The notes under the pieces were generated by a model. That model was given only the letters and a program-made list of their open reading frames with translations, had not been told where the DNA came from and did no database searches. Positions 54,381-63,348 of a DNA stretch of 64,000 nt are shown here, one piece after another. This stretch comes from Fen-455 sp050012675 (lineage in GTDB: Bacteria > Actinomycetota > Acidimicrobiia > Acidimicrobiales > Bog-793), in assembly GCA_050012675.1 (NCBI GenBank), contig JBEKGS010000010.1, positions 15,620 through 79,619 on the forward strand, in the 5' to 3' direction. The first letter of the stretch is position 1. Every line of letters starts with the position of its first letter. A program made the translations under genes and the position numbers.

Positions 54381-55637
54381 ATGCCACCGATCGGCGACTA
54401 TGCCCTCGTCGGAGGGATCGCCGCGATAGTCAGCTACCTGCTGACGTTCCCGCTCCGGCGTCTTGCGACTCGTGTCTCCCATGTCGCTGTGCCCGACGAG
54501 CGCCACCTGCACCACCATCCCATCCCCTATGGCGGTGGCCCCGCCATGTTCGTCGCCTTTTGCATCGCGATGATCGTCGCCGACCACGTCGGCCACCTGA
54601 ACGCGATCTTCCAAGGTTCCTCCGAACCTCTCGGTGTCGTGCTCGGAGCTGCGGTCATCTTGGGCGTGGGGCTCCTCGACGACGCTCGCGAGATCTCCGC
54701 TCCGGCGAAGGTGGCTGGTCAAGTGCTCGCGGCAATGGTCCTCGTCTTCCTCGGCGCCACGATGTTCTGGCTGAAGATCCCCCTCGCCGGCACGGTTGTG
54801 CTCTCTTCGGACCTCACCCCGTTGATCACCGCCCTCTGGGTGATCGGCATCACGAACGCCATCAACCTCATCGACGGGCTGGACGGGCTCGCGGCCGGCA
54901 TCGTCGCCATCGCCTCGGGCGCGCTCGCCGTCTACGGACTGCGCCTCGTCGAGCTCGGGGTCCTGCAGTCCACGAACCTCGGACCGCTGATCGCTGTGAT
55001 CACCTGCGGAGTCTGCATCGGCTTCCTCCCTCACAACTTCAATCCGGCGAGAGTGTTCATGGGTGATGCCGGGGCACTGTTCCTCGGTCTATTGATGGCT
55101 GCCGCCACGATGGAGATCGGTGGCCGAACTGAAGGGGTGAGCGGCCAGACGTACTTCTTCTACGCGCCTTTGTTCCTGCCGCTTTTCATCCTTGGAGTCC
55201 CCATCGCCGACATGGCCTTTGCATACATCCGACGAATGGCCAAGGGCACTGGAATCGACACCCCGGACAACGACCATGTTCACCACAGGCTCGTCCGGCT
55301 CGGCCATGGACCGCGCCGGACGGTCGTGATCTTGTGGACCTGGACCGCGGCCCTCTCCGGGTTCGTGCTGTTCCCGCTGTTCGCTCCGGAGTCCAACGCC
55401 ATCATCCCCTTCGCGGTGATCGTCTTCGCGCTGCTGCTTTTCACGCTGTTCCACCCCGGCCTGCGCTACGAACGCCTCATGCGACGCAACGGGGCACGTA
55501 CCAGGTCGAGGGCGCGAGGCAAGTCACGCTCGGGGGTCCACCCGGACACCAACGTTGGTCCGAAGCTCGGGGTCAGCTCGGGGAACGGGTCCGCACGAGC
55601 CCGCGATCTCAACGCCACCGAGCGCGGCCGAGCCTGA
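54381..55637 (+). CDS. WecA/MraY-like polyprenyl-phosphate sugar-1-phosphate transferase
   Basis: Integral membrane enzyme that transfers a HexNAc-1-phosphate from UDP to decaprenyl/undecaprenyl phosphate, starting cell-wall glycan or linker synthesis. GVGLLDDAREISAPAKVAGQ holds the DD motif, NAINLIDGLDGLAAG the catalytic block, FMGDAGALFLG the second, and DNDHVHHRLVRLGH the His motif of WecA-type enzymes. About ten or eleven spans. The last 55 residues are a basic, hydrophilic tail. 418 aa. Confidence 0.92.
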   Translation: MPPIGDYALVGGIAAIVSYLLTFPLRRLATRVSHVAVPDERHLHHHPIPYGGGPAMFVAFCIAMIVADHVGHLNAIFQGSSEPLGVVLGAAVILGVGLLDDAREISAPAKVAGQVLAAMVLVFLGATMFWLKIPLAGTVVLSSDLTPLITALWVIGITNAINLIDGLDGLAAGIVAIASGALAVYGLRLVELGVLQSTNLGPLIAVITCGVCIGFLPHNFNPARVFMGDAGALFLGLLMAAATMEIGGRTEGVSGQTYFFYAPLFLPLFILGVPIADMAFAYIRRMAKGTGIDTPDNDHVHHRLVRLGHGPRRTVVILWTWTAALSGFVLFPLFAPESNAIIPFAVIVFALLLFTLFHPGLRYERLMRRNGARTRSRARGKSRSGVHPDTNVGPKLGVSSGNGSARARDLNATERGRA

Positions 55638-55713
55638 CACCCGGCCGCGGCCGAAGAGCACTCCCGGTGATGCGGTGCCGGCGACACGTCCCCGCGGCCG
55701 CCCACAATGCCGG

Positions 55714-57156
55714 TCAGAAGTCCAGGTCCGACAGCTCCGGAACCGTCCGGAGGGCTCGGCTGCGGGCCTCGATCCACCGCCCACGGTCGAGATGGCGCGT
55801 GGGCTCGATTATCGCCCTCGGCAACAGCCCGGACGACGCCTCCTCGAGGCTCTCCCAGGTGCCGACCGCCACCCCGGCCAGGTAGGCGGCACCGAGGGTA
55901 GTCGCCTCAGTGACGGCGGAAATCTCGACCGGACGGCTGATGGCATTTGCGAGCGTCTGTGTGAACGTCCGGTTCGCGCTCATGCCCCCGTCGACGCGGA
56001 GGGAGTCAATCGAGAGGCCCGAGTCCGTCTCCGATGCCTCGAGAAGGTCGGCACCGCGGTGCGCTATCCCTTCCAGCACCGCACGAACGACCTCGGCTCT
56101 GCCTGAGCCACGTGTGAGCCCAAGCAGCGTGCCGCGGGCTCCGTAGTCCCACAGCGGAGTGCCGAGACCGAGGAGTGCCGGCACGAAGAAGACACCGCCC
56201 GTGTTGGTGCACGAAGCGGCCAGGGCGTCCGACTCGGCTACTGACGACAGGATGCCGAGGTCGTCTCGGAGCCACTCGACGCAGCTGCCGGCCGACATCA
56301 TGATGGCCTCGATTCCCCATGTGAGCTTGCCACCTTGGCTCCAGGCCACGATCGGGAAGGTTCCTCCCGGCCCGCGACGTGCGAAGGCCGGGCGCACTCC
56401 TCCGACGCAAAGGTCGAGCATCGCTCCGGTGCCGAAGGTCGCCTTGGCGAGTCCGGGCCGAACGCAACCCTGACCTACGAGTGACGCCTGCTGATCACCG
56501 GCCAGACCGGCGATCGGCGGTGCCCCCGGCAATGCAGCCGCTTCGCCGAGCACTCCCATGGAGTCAACAGGGCGCGGGAGAACCACTCTCGGAATTCTCA
56601 ACGCCTCGAGCACCACGTCGTCCCACTCGGCGGCATTTCCGTCGAGCAGCCCGGTCACCGCGAGGTTGCTCCTGTCGGATACGTGCAGGCTCCCTCGCGA
56701 CAGCGTCCAGGCAACCCAGGTGTCTACGGTCCCCGCGCACAGGTCGCGTGACCGGTCCGGGCTGGCTATGTCCAAGAGCACGGCCAGTTTGGTCGCGCTC
56801 TGGTTGGGTGCAAGACGTATCCCCTGGGCCTGCAGCGCCAGGCAGTAGCCCACCGTGCGCAGGTCCTGCCACCCGATTCCAGGTCCGACGGGTTCGCCGG
56901 TACCTCTGTCCCAGACGACAGTCGAGGCGCGTTGGCTGCTGATCCCCACCGCGTCGACACTGCCGCCGTCTGAGAGGGCGGCAGTGGACACCTCGAGAAC
57001 GGCTCGAGCCATCTCTGTCGCGTCGAACTCGACAAAACCCTGTGATGGCGTGCTCGGCAGGACCTGCAGCTGATGAACGTGATCAACCGAGGAGTCGGGC
57101 CGCACGACCGCAGCACGGACGCCACTCGTCCCAACGTCGACGGCCAGTACGCTCAC
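55714..57156 (-). CDS. FGGY-family carbohydrate kinase
   Basis: ATP-dependent sugar or polyol kinase. The ASKHA start is VLAVDVGTSGVRAAVV, AVGISSQRASTVVWD and GWQDLRT are the substrate side, GLAGDQQASLVGQG is the FGGY signature region, and VDGGMSANRTFTQTLAN is the C-terminal motif. It resembles glycerol and xylulose kinases; the glycerol-kinase-like GDQQA and the order of motifs do not settle the substrate. GTG at 57156 is preceded by AGAGGAGA; the open frame beyond it is not conserved. 480 aa. No sugar transporter or catabolic gene is adjacent. Confidence 0.87.
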   Translation of the reverse strand: MSVLAVDVGTSGVRAAVVRPDSSVDHVHQLQVLPSTPSQGFVEFDATEMARAVLEVSTAALSDGGSVDAVGISSQRASTVVWDRGTGEPVGPGIGWQDLRTVGYCLALQAQGIRLAPNQSATKLAVLLDIASPDRSRDLCAGTVDTWVAWTLSRGSLHVSDRSNLAVTGLLDGNAAEWDDVVLEALRIPRVVLPRPVDSMGVLGEAAALPGAPPIAGLAGDQQASLVGQGCVRPGLAKATFGTGAMLDLCVGGVRPAFARRGPGGTFPIVAWSQGGKLTWGIEAIMMSAGSCVEWLRDDLGILSSVAESDALAASCTNTGGVFFVPALLGLGTPLWDYGARGTLLGLTRGSGRAEVVRAVLEGIAHRGADLLEASETDSGLSIDSLRVDGGMSANRTFTQTLANAISRPVEISAVTEATTLGAAYLAGVAVGTWESLEEASSGLLPRAIIEPTRHLDRGRWIEARSRALRTVPELSDLDF

Positions 57157-57265
57157 CGGTTGTCTCCTCTCTCCTCTCCCGACCCGCCCACTCAGCTGGC
57201 GGCAAAGCCACAATAAGAGGTGGCGAGATCTGGTTCCTGAATGCCGGGAGGGCAGAGCTCGGAAC

Positions 57266-57271
57266 TACCAT
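57266..57271 (+). promoter_or_regulatory. -10 hexamer of a likely leaderless promoter (TlpA-like gene)
   Basis: TACCAT, 6 nt, then ATG at 57278. Confidence 0.5.
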
Positions 57272-57277
57272 GCGGCG

Positions 57278-57886
57278 ATGGGCCGCGAAGCTCGACCCAG
57301 GGATGTTGCCCGGCACCGCAACAAGGTTGTCGCGGCCGGTCTCACCGCACTGGTCCTGGCTGTTGTCGGGTTCGTCGCGTACGCAACTGTCGCGTCCCAG
57401 CAGGTTCCGACGTCGAAGTACGCGAACCTCGTGTTGTACAAGTCTCCGGTCAAGGTTCCAGACTTCGATCTCGCGGGCCTCGGTAGTGCCCGGAGGCTGA
57501 CCACGGCCTTGCTCGCCGATGGTCCCGCCGTGGTCAACTGGTTCCAATCGTCGTGCGTCGCGTGTCAGGCCGAGCTCGGAACCTTTGCCGCGGTCGCCGA
57601 CAAGGAGCTGACGAGGATCCATTTCCTAGGAGTCGACGTCAACGACCCGTCGCCCGCTGAGGCCCTGGCCATGGTGCGCCGGGCCGGGGCGCGGTACCCG
57701 GTTGCGCAAGCGCCCGGGATCGCAAGCATCTCCCTCGCGACACGGTTCGGCGTCGGCGACCTGCCAGCCACCGTCTTTGTCAGCGCCCAAGGCAGGATCC
57801 TCGGTGAAGTACTCGGCAAGGTTTCCCGCGCCGAGCTCCTCGCTCTCCTCACGAACCTGATAGCCGGCCGACCGCTCAACTCCTGA
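57278..57886 (+). CDS. membrane-anchored thioredoxin-like protein (TlpA/ResA type)
   Basis: A 202-residue periplasm-facing redox protein. One N-terminal anchor spans about residues 17-38; the thioredoxin fold follows with NWFQSSCVACQAEL, the active-site pair being Cys93 and Cys96. LGVDVNDPSPAEALAMVRR and LPATVFVSAQGRI (cis-Pro before Thr) complete the fold. Likely a thiol reductase or oxidase for exported proteins or cytochrome c maturation. Convergent with the MarR gene (28-bp gap). Confidence 0.88.
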   Translation: MGREARPRDVARHRNKVVAAGLTALVLAVVGFVAYATVASQQVPTSKYANLVLYKSPVKVPDFDLAGLGSARRLTTALLADGPAVVNWFQSSCVACQAELGTFAAVADKELTRIHFLGVDVNDPSPAEALAMVRRAGARYPVAQAPGIASISLATRFGVGDLPATVFVSAQGRILGEVLGKVSRAELLALLTNLIAGRPLNS

Positions 57887-57914
57887 GCGGGGCGCCCTGG
57901 ACACGGACAGCTCG

Positions 57915-58538
57915 CTAGAGCCGTCCCGCTTTGCGCTGAAGTTCGCTGGCCTTCGCTTGGAGCTTGCGGGCGGTCTGCTCGAGCTTCTCCAGGGCCTCGG
58001 CCTTGGCCTGCGCCTTCACTGCCGCCCGGATGACGGCTCTCCCGGCGGAGGTGCGCGAGGCCAGCCCTGCAGGGACCTGGGCGCAAAGAATCGGGACCTG
58101 CGCCTCGTAGAGTTTCGCCCCTTCGCGCAGGAACGTGATGATGCTCTCGAGATCGGACATGGAAAAGTGCTGCGCCGAGGTCTTCAAGGCTTCGTGAAGA
58201 CCGGCATGCAGCTCGGAGATCTGAGCCCTGGCGAGCGGGGCCAGCTCCACGAGCACGCGCCGGCGGTCCTGGTCGTCGCGGACGCGTCGCACGAAGCCGG
58301 CACGCTCGAGTCGGTCGAGCAGGAAGGTCACCGCGCCGGTGCTTAGCCCTGCCACCGCTGCGAGAGCACCGGCGGTCATCGTGCCGTACTGGTCGAGAAG
58401 GTCGACGCAGCGGACATCGGTGGCGTTCAAGCCGAGCGCGCCTCCCAAAGCCTCGTCGAAAGCATCCGACGCGGACAGGAAGGCCCTGAGCGCCTCGGTC
58501 AGTTCCGCGAGGCTGCGCTTGCGTTTCTCGTTGCTCAT
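57915..58538 (-). CDS. MarR-family transcriptional regulator
   Basis: A 207-residue winged-helix repressor. The DNA-binding domain is MTAGALAAVAGLSTGAVTFLLDRLERAGFVRRVRDDQDRR. Residues 150-207 are an Ala/Lys/Glu-rich helix of likely coiled-coil character, longer than usual for MarR. It is divergent from the drrAB-like exporter; a perfect palindrome at 58560-58576 in the shared region is the probable operator, so it should repress both. The ATG follows TAAGGT by 5 nt. The ligand is probably a drug or metabolite exported by the neighbouring ABC system. Confidence 0.9.
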   Translation of the reverse strand: MSNEKRKRSLAELTEALRAFLSASDAFDEALGGALGLNATDVRCVDLLDQYGTMTAGALAAVAGLSTGAVTFLLDRLERAGFVRRVRDDQDRRRVLVELAPLARAQISELHAGLHEALKTSAQHFSMSDLESIITFLREGAKLYEAQVPILCAQVPAGLASRTSAGRAVIRAAVKAQAKAEALEKLEQTARKLQAKASELQRKAGRL

Positions 58539-58559
58539 GTTTTACCTTAGCTGCTAATA

Positions 58560-58576
58560 TATTTGATACTCAAATA
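58560..58576 (+). promoter_or_regulatory. MarR operator palindrome
   Basis: TATTTGA-TAC-TCAAATA, a perfect 7+3+7 inverted repeat in an AT-rich patch between the divergent marR and drrA genes. A direct repeat TTAGCTG flanks it on both sides (about 58547 and 58587). Confidence 0.75.
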
Positions 58577-58637
58577 ATACAGACTTTTAGCTGTTCTTCA
58601 CGGATGGCCCGGTCCAAGTGCCTGCAGGGAGACCGCC

Positions 58638-59651
58638 ATGACACTCGCCATTGAACTTGAGGACCTCCACAAGACGTTCTCCAACAGCGTGCGAGCCCTC
58701 GACGGGGTCAGCCTCGCAGTGGAACAGGGAACGATCTTCGGGCTGCTCGGTCCAAACGGAGCTGGCAAGACCACCGCCGTGAGGATTCTCACGACAGTGC
58801 TCCAACCCGACAGCGGTGTCGCCCGCGTGCTTGGTCACGACGTCACGACCGAGCCTGATGTCGTTCGCAGACTGATCGGCCTTGCCGGTCAGTTCGCGGC
58901 CGTCGACGAGAACCTCACCGGAGCCGAGAACCTCTGGATGGTCGGAAGGCTCAACCACATGTCCAAGGGACAATTGAGGGAACGCTCGTCCTCTCTTCTC
59001 GAGCAGTTCGGCCTCTCTGACGCGGCGAACCGTCCGACCAAGACGTACTCCGGAGGCATGCGCAGACGCCTCGACGTCGCAGCGTCCCTCGTCGCCCATC
59101 CGAAGGTGCTCTTCCTCGACGAGCCGACCACTGGCCTGGACCCGGCCAGCCGGGCGGACGTGTGGACCATGATCGAAGGCCTTGTCGCCGAGGGCACCAC
59201 GGTGCTGCTGACGACTCAGTACCTGGAGGAGGCTGACCGGCTCGCCGAGCACCTGGTGGTGATCAACCACGGTAAGGTGATCGCGGCCGGCACACCCGCC
59301 AACCTAAAGGCGAACATGGGCGTGACCGTTCTCGACCTTGGTCTTGACAACGAGACGACCGCGTTACGGGCGGCGCAGGTCCTGAAGAGGGTGAACGAGA
59401 AGGCTCCCGTCGTCTACGGGCGCACCGTAGAGGTCAACGTGAACGACGGACCTCGCATTGTCACCGAAGCACTGAGGATTCTCGAGGCAGAAGGCATCGC
59501 CCCGACGACGCTGGCGTTGCGGGAGCCGAGCCTCGACGACGTATTCCTCTCGCTCACCGGGCATCGCGCCGAAGCCGAGCTCGCCGAAGGAGACGAGAGC
59601 CCGAGCACAGACGCACGCCCGCAATCACACAGGAGGGGTCGCCGCTCATGA
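58638..59651 (+). CDS. DrrA-like drug-export ABC ATPase
   Basis: ATPase of a daunorubicin-resistance-type exporter. Walker A is LLGPNGAGKTTAVRIL, the signature is YSGGMRRRLDVAASLV, and Walker B is VLFLDEPTTGLDPASR. The C-terminal region (VLDLGLDNETTALRAAQ... LREPSLDDVFLSLTGHRAE) is the DrrA-type extension. AGGGAG 6 nt before ATG. 337 aa. Overlaps the permease gene by 4 nt. Controlled by the divergent MarR regulator. Confidence 0.93.
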   Translation: MTLAIELEDLHKTFSNSVRALDGVSLAVEQGTIFGLLGPNGAGKTTAVRILTTVLQPDSGVARVLGHDVTTEPDVVRRLIGLAGQFAAVDENLTGAENLWMVGRLNHMSKGQLRERSSSLLEQFGLSDAANRPTKTYSGGMRRRLDVAASLVAHPKVLFLDEPTTGLDPASRADVWTMIEGLVAEGTTVLLTTQYLEEADRLAEHLVVINHGKVIAAGTPANLKANMGVTVLDLGLDNETTALRAAQVLKRVNEKAPVVYGRTVEVNVNDGPRIVTEALRILEAEGIAPTTLALREPSLDDVFLSLTGHRAEAELAEGDESPSTDARPQSHRRGRRS

Positions 59652-60523
59652 CTACGACCACGATGCCCGTGCCGCACGCCCCGGCTGTCGACTCGCCGTC
59701 GGGCGGCCGGTTCTACTGGGCCGTCGCTGACATGCTGACGGTGACCAAGCGCAATCTCATCGCCTACACGCGGGTGCCGGAGGCGATTTTCTTCTCCAGC
59801 GTGCAGCCGATCATGTTCGTCCTCTTGTTCCGCTATGTGTTCGGTGGAGCTATCCCTACGCCCGGCTACCACTACGTACAGTTCCTCATGCCGGGCATCT
59901 TCGTGCAGACAGTTGCCTTCGGATCGATCGGCACATCCATCGGTCTAGCGGAGGACCTGCAAAAGGGTCTCATCGAGCGGTTCCGCGCACTTCCCATGTC
60001 GCGCTGGGCGGTGCTCGGCGGCCGGACGACGGCCGACTTGTGCCGCAATCTCTTCGTGATGATCTTGATGACCGCAGTCGGGTACGCGGTGGGTTACCGC
60101 ATCGGGACCAATGTCGGCGAATACCTCTCCGGGATCCTGCTCCTGTTGTTGTTCGCCTACGCGCTCAGCTGGGGATTCGCGTTCGTCGGACTCTCCGCGC
60201 CAAATAGCGAGACAGCTCAGCTGATGTCGTTCCCTGTGCTGTTCCCGCTCACCTTCGCGTCCTCTGCCTTCGTCCCTCTGCAGACGATGCCGGGCTGGTT
60301 GCAAGCCTTCGCCCGTCACCAACCGGTCTCCATAGTCTGCAATGCGGCACGTGACCTCATGTCGGGGGTTGCCAAACCGGACCTGGTCTTCCCGCCCTTC
60401 ACCAGTGTCGTGAGCACCGGCCGCACAGGCTCCACGGTCCTCTGGGCAGTCGTGTGGTCGCTCGGAATACTCGCGGTGCTCGCTCCGGTGTCCGTTCGCC
60501 GCTACCGGCGCCGAGCCCTCTGA
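59648..60523 (+). CDS. DrrB-like ABC-2 permease
   Basis: Membrane subunit, 291 aa with six predicted spans. The ABC-2 signature region is MPGIFVQTVAFGSIGTSIGLAEDLQKGLIERFRALPMSRWAVLGGRTTADL, with the DrrB-like FPVLFPLTFASSAFVPLQTMPGWLQAFARHQPVS near the C-terminus. ATGA overlap with the ATPase gene. Together they form a homodimeric drug or lipid exporter. Confidence 0.92.
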   Translation: MTTTTMPVPHAPAVDSPSGGRFYWAVADMLTVTKRNLIAYTRVPEAIFFSSVQPIMFVLLFRYVFGGAIPTPGYHYVQFLMPGIFVQTVAFGSIGTSIGLAEDLQKGLIERFRALPMSRWAVLGGRTTADLCRNLFVMILMTAVGYAVGYRIGTNVGEYLSGILLLLLFAYALSWGFAFVGLSAPNSETAQLMSFPVLFPLTFASSAFVPLQTMPGWLQAFARHQPVSIVCNAARDLMSGVAKPDLVFPPFTSVVSTGRTGSTVLWAVVWSLGILAVLAPVSVRRYRRRAL

Positions 60524-60652
60524 GGGCAGCCCAAGCCCGGACGCCTCGTCGACTGGCAGCGATGTGTCCGGCCAGGGTCGGTCGCGCCTACGATGACCAG
60601 GCCAGGACCGGTGGGCTTCCAGTAGACGCCGGCACCAGGCTTTGAGATAGTC

Positions 60653-60724
60653 GCCCGGGTAGCTCAGTGGTAGAGCAGCGCACTCGTAATGCGCAGGTCA
60701 TGGGTTCGAATCCCATCTCGGGCT
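60653..60724 (+). tRNA. tRNA-Thr (anticodon CGU)
   Basis: Full cloverleaf: acceptor GCCCGGG (60653-60659) pairs with CTCGGGC (60717-60723), one G-U pair; D-arm with AGCTCAGTGGTAGAGC; anticodon stem GCGCA/TGCGC with loop CTCGTAA (anticodon CGT at 60685-60687, reading ACG); T-arm with GGGTTCGAATCCC. Discriminator is T. The 3' CCA is not encoded. Confidence 0.97.
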
Positions 60725-61229
60725 CAGACAGAATAAAAACGGCGTTCTTTTCGGTGTTCGTTTTGCTGCTTCCCTGGTGAGTTTCGAAGTCGTGCAGATA
60801 CGACCTCCGAAGGCTTGTCAGGCTTGAGGCTGTGCTCCTCCGGCGATTGGCCCCCGCCGCCCGTTCGCCCGTGCAGTGCCCGCCTTGGCTGGCACTGCCC
60901 AGCGAAGCGTCGAACCAGGACGGTCTTGGAGGGAGTGTGGGATCAAATCGACAAGAGGGCATCATCTCGTCATCGCCCGGACTGTCCCGTACAACTGGTA
61001 CGAGATTCACACGTGCTGTGAGGGCCAGATCTGGCCCGGGAAGGCTCCGAGCTACAGGCGATGATCGCCTCCACGAAGATCCTGCAGCCCTGAGGCTGCG
61101 CCTAGAGAGCTTCTCAAGCCACGGACCCGCGGGGTAAGCGCGGTGAGGCCTATGCCAACCTATGCCGTACTGCTGGGTCGTGGCGGCTTCTGCGGCTACG
61201 CCGGGTGTGTGCCTAAGAGGGAGAGCGCG
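60725..61229. other. 505-bp intergenic region after tRNA-Thr
   Basis: No convincing gene on either strand. The first 50 bp are T/A-richer than the surroundings; frames across it are short and lack protein character. No copy of the tRNA 3' end that would mark an integration site was seen. Confidence 0.6.
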
Positions 61230-62762
61230 TCATCTTTGAGTCGGTTGCCTAGCGTTAGCCCGGGCGTCCGCGATGACCTGCATGGCGACGGGCGCGGGCC
61301 TTCTGCGCGCCGGGTAGACGATCGCAGCTCCGAGCCCCGCCAAGAAGATGAAGCCTGCCGCGACATAGAACGCCAGGTCGTAGGAATGCACCTGGGCGAC
61401 CCGCCACACGTGTGTTGCCATGATCGTGCTGGCATGTCGGGCGAGGTACGCGGCGCTGGCGTGCGCCGCCAGGTAGGTCGCAGCCGAGCTGGTAGCGATG
61501 GTGTTGAGCAGTGAGGTGCCGATCGAGCCGCCCACCTGCTGGCCCGTGGTGACCAGTGCCGACGCCACGCCTGCCGTCTCCGGCCCCGTTCCCGCGGTGG
61601 CCATGTTGAAACAGACGCCGAACAGGGCACCCAACGCCACGCCGAAAACCAGCTCGGCTGGGAGAATCCCACCCCAGTACGAGGTCGTGAGCGTGAGCTG
61701 AGCCAGGTACAGCATCCCCACCACTCCGAGGAGCGACGCCGCGGCTACCAACGGCTTAGGGCCGAATCGCGGCAGCAGTCGGGTGTTGGTGAGCACCGAT
61801 CCCGCCACGATGCATACCGTGAGAGGGAGGAACGCGAGACCGGTGCGCACGGCGCTGTACCGCGCGATCTCTTCCAGGTAGTAGACGAGGAACAGGAACA
61901 CGCCGAACATTCCGATCGCCAGCAGCAGGATTGTCAGGTAGGACGCACCCCGGTTCCGGTCGAGGAGAACGCCGAACGGCAAGATCGGGTGGGCGACCCG
62001 CCGCTCGATCAGGACGAAGCCGATGAGCAGGACAACAGCCCCTGCCAATGGCGCCACGCAGGTGACGGCGCCCCAACCGTCGAGAGCGGCTTCAGAGAAG
62101 CCGAATACCAGACTGACCAACCCCGCGATCGCGAAGAGGATGCCAGGGTCGTCGATATAGACCCGACGGTCGCTGACAGTTCTCTCAAGGAGGACCGCCG
62201 CGCCGATCAGTCCGACGACGGCGATGATGTCGTTGACGTACAAGCACCAACGCCAGCTCAGATACGTAGTCAGCGCGCCGCCAAGTAGGAGACCCACCGC
62301 GCTTCCCGATCCGGCGATGGCGGAGAAGATTCCGAATGCCTTTCCCCGCTCGGGCGGTCGGGGGAAAGTCGTGGTGAGCAACGACAACGTGGCTGGCGAC
62401 AGCAGCGCGGCGAAAACACCCTGCACGGCGCGCGCCCCGGCGAGCATGAGGAAGTTCTGCGCCGCGCCACCAACCGCAGAGGCCAGGGCGAATCCCGCCA
62501 TACCAATCATGAAGGTCCGTTTGCGCCCGATGCGGTCGGACAGGCGGCCACCGAGGAGCAGCAGGCCTCCGAACGCGAGCGCGTAGGCGGTGATGATCCA
62601 CTGACGGTCGTCGTTGGAAAAATGCAGTGCGATCTGCGCCTTGGGCAGCGCGATATTCACGACGGTGAGGTCCAGGACAACCATGAGCTGGCCTAGGCCG
62701 CATAGCGCGAGGATCCACCACCACTTCGGGTCGGGGTTGTCGGAAAGTCGGTCGCTTATCAA
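61230..62762 (-). CDS. MFS drug exporter, DHA2 (EmrB/QacA) family
   Basis: A 510-residue proton-driven exporter with 14 predicted spans. LMVVLDLTVVNIALPKAQ is motif D1 of DHA2 proteins, GGRLSDRIGRKRTFMIG is motif A, and GSGSAVGLLLGGALTTYLSWRW is motif C. The start is TTG with GGGGGAGG 4 nt upstream. It is divergent from the GntR-type gene, which may control it. Substrate unknown. Confidence 0.9.
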   Translation of the reverse strand: MISDRLSDNPDPKWWWILALCGLGQLMVVLDLTVVNIALPKAQIALHFSNDDRQWIITAYALAFGGLLLLGGRLSDRIGRKRTFMIGMAGFALASAVGGAAQNFLMLAGARAVQGVFAALLSPATLSLLTTTFPRPPERGKAFGIFSAIAGSGSAVGLLLGGALTTYLSWRWCLYVNDIIAVVGLIGAAVLLERTVSDRRVYIDDPGILFAIAGLVSLVFGFSEAALDGWGAVTCVAPLAGAVVLLIGFVLIERRVAHPILPFGVLLDRNRGASYLTILLLAIGMFGVFLFLVYYLEEIARYSAVRTGLAFLPLTVCIVAGSVLTNTRLLPRFGPKPLVAAASLLGVVGMLYLAQLTLTTSYWGGILPAELVFGVALGALFGVCFNMATAGTGPETAGVASALVTTGQQVGGSIGTSLLNTIATSSAATYLAAHASAAYLARHASTIMATHVWRVAQVHSYDLAFYVAAGFIFLAGLGAAIVYPARRRPAPVAMQVIADARANARQPTQR

Positions 62763-62816
62763 GGGCCTCCCCCCGAAGACATGACGGCGAGGCTACCGGC
62801 CGCCTGCCGAGAAGCC

Positions 62817-62856
62817 GACACCGTTTACAGTGACGGAGACAGCGTGATACCGTTTA
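62817..62856 (+). promoter_or_regulatory. direct repeat and -10 before the GntR gene
   Basis: GAYACCGTTTA occurs at 62817-62827 and 62846-62856, 29 bp apart (about three helical turns). The second copy overlaps TACCGT (62848-62853), which lies 6 nt before the ATG at 62860, so it is a plausible autoregulatory operator over a leaderless promoter. Confidence 0.55.
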
Positions 62857-62859
62857 GCT

Positions 62860-63348
62860 ATGAGGATAGATAAAGAGGTATGCGAACCCGAGACACAGGT
62901 CCCGTCAATGGTGTTCCGACTCGAGCCGCACTCCGGCGTCCCGACGTACCTTCAGCTCGTCCATCAGGTGGAGCACGCGCTGCGCCTCGGCTACCTGATT
63001 CACGGAGACCAGCTACCACGGGTGAAGGACGTCGTCGCCTCGCTCTCGATCAACCCCAACACCGTGCTCAAGGCCTACCGCGATCTCGAGCAGAAGGGCC
63101 TGACCATTGGACGCCCAGGACAGGGCACCTTCATAGCGGCGTCTCCCGAGACGGTCGGCCTGGAAGAGCTGACATCTCTCCGGCGCAGCCTCGCTGCGGG
63201 CTGGCTCAAGGAAGCCGCTGCCGCGGGCCTCGACGAGCAGGGGACCATTGCGCTCTTCATGGCAGCGTTGCGGGATTTTCGTGACCGCCCCGTCGAGAGT
63301 CGTCCTGCCCGCCACGACGGACGGCAACGGCGGGCGGGGGCGGCATGA
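62860..63348 (+). CDS. GntR-family regulator, YtrA subfamily
   Basis: A 162-residue repressor: winged-helix PTYLQLVHQVEHALRLGYLIHGDQLPRVKDVVASLSINPNTVLKAYRDLEQKGLTIGRPGQGTFI and only a short C-terminal helical part (about 60 residues), typical of YtrA regulators of ABC transporter operons. The ATG at 62860 is supported by leaderless spacing; a second in-frame ATG (62908) is possible. Overlaps the ABC ATPase gene by 4 nt. Confidence 0.9.
   Translation: MRIDKEVCEPETQVPSMVFRLEPHSGVPTYLQLVHQVEHALRLGYLIHGDQLPRVKDVVASLSINPNTVLKAYRDLEQKGLTIGRPGQGTFIAASPETVGLEELTSLRRSLAAGWLKEAAAAGLDEQGTIALFMAALRDFRDRPVESRPARHDGRQRRAGAA

Noticed and set aside
60588..61010. A 140-residue minus-strand frame containing MGFEPMTCALRVRC
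   Set aside because: The segment is antisense to tRNA-Thr; this string is a well-known artefact of translating tRNA genes and flanks, not a protein.
60725..61229. Possible integrative element at the tRNA-Thr 3' end
   Set aside because: No integrase, no repeat of the tRNA 3' end and no transposase in the window; the neighbouring exporter and regulator look like ordinary accessory genes.
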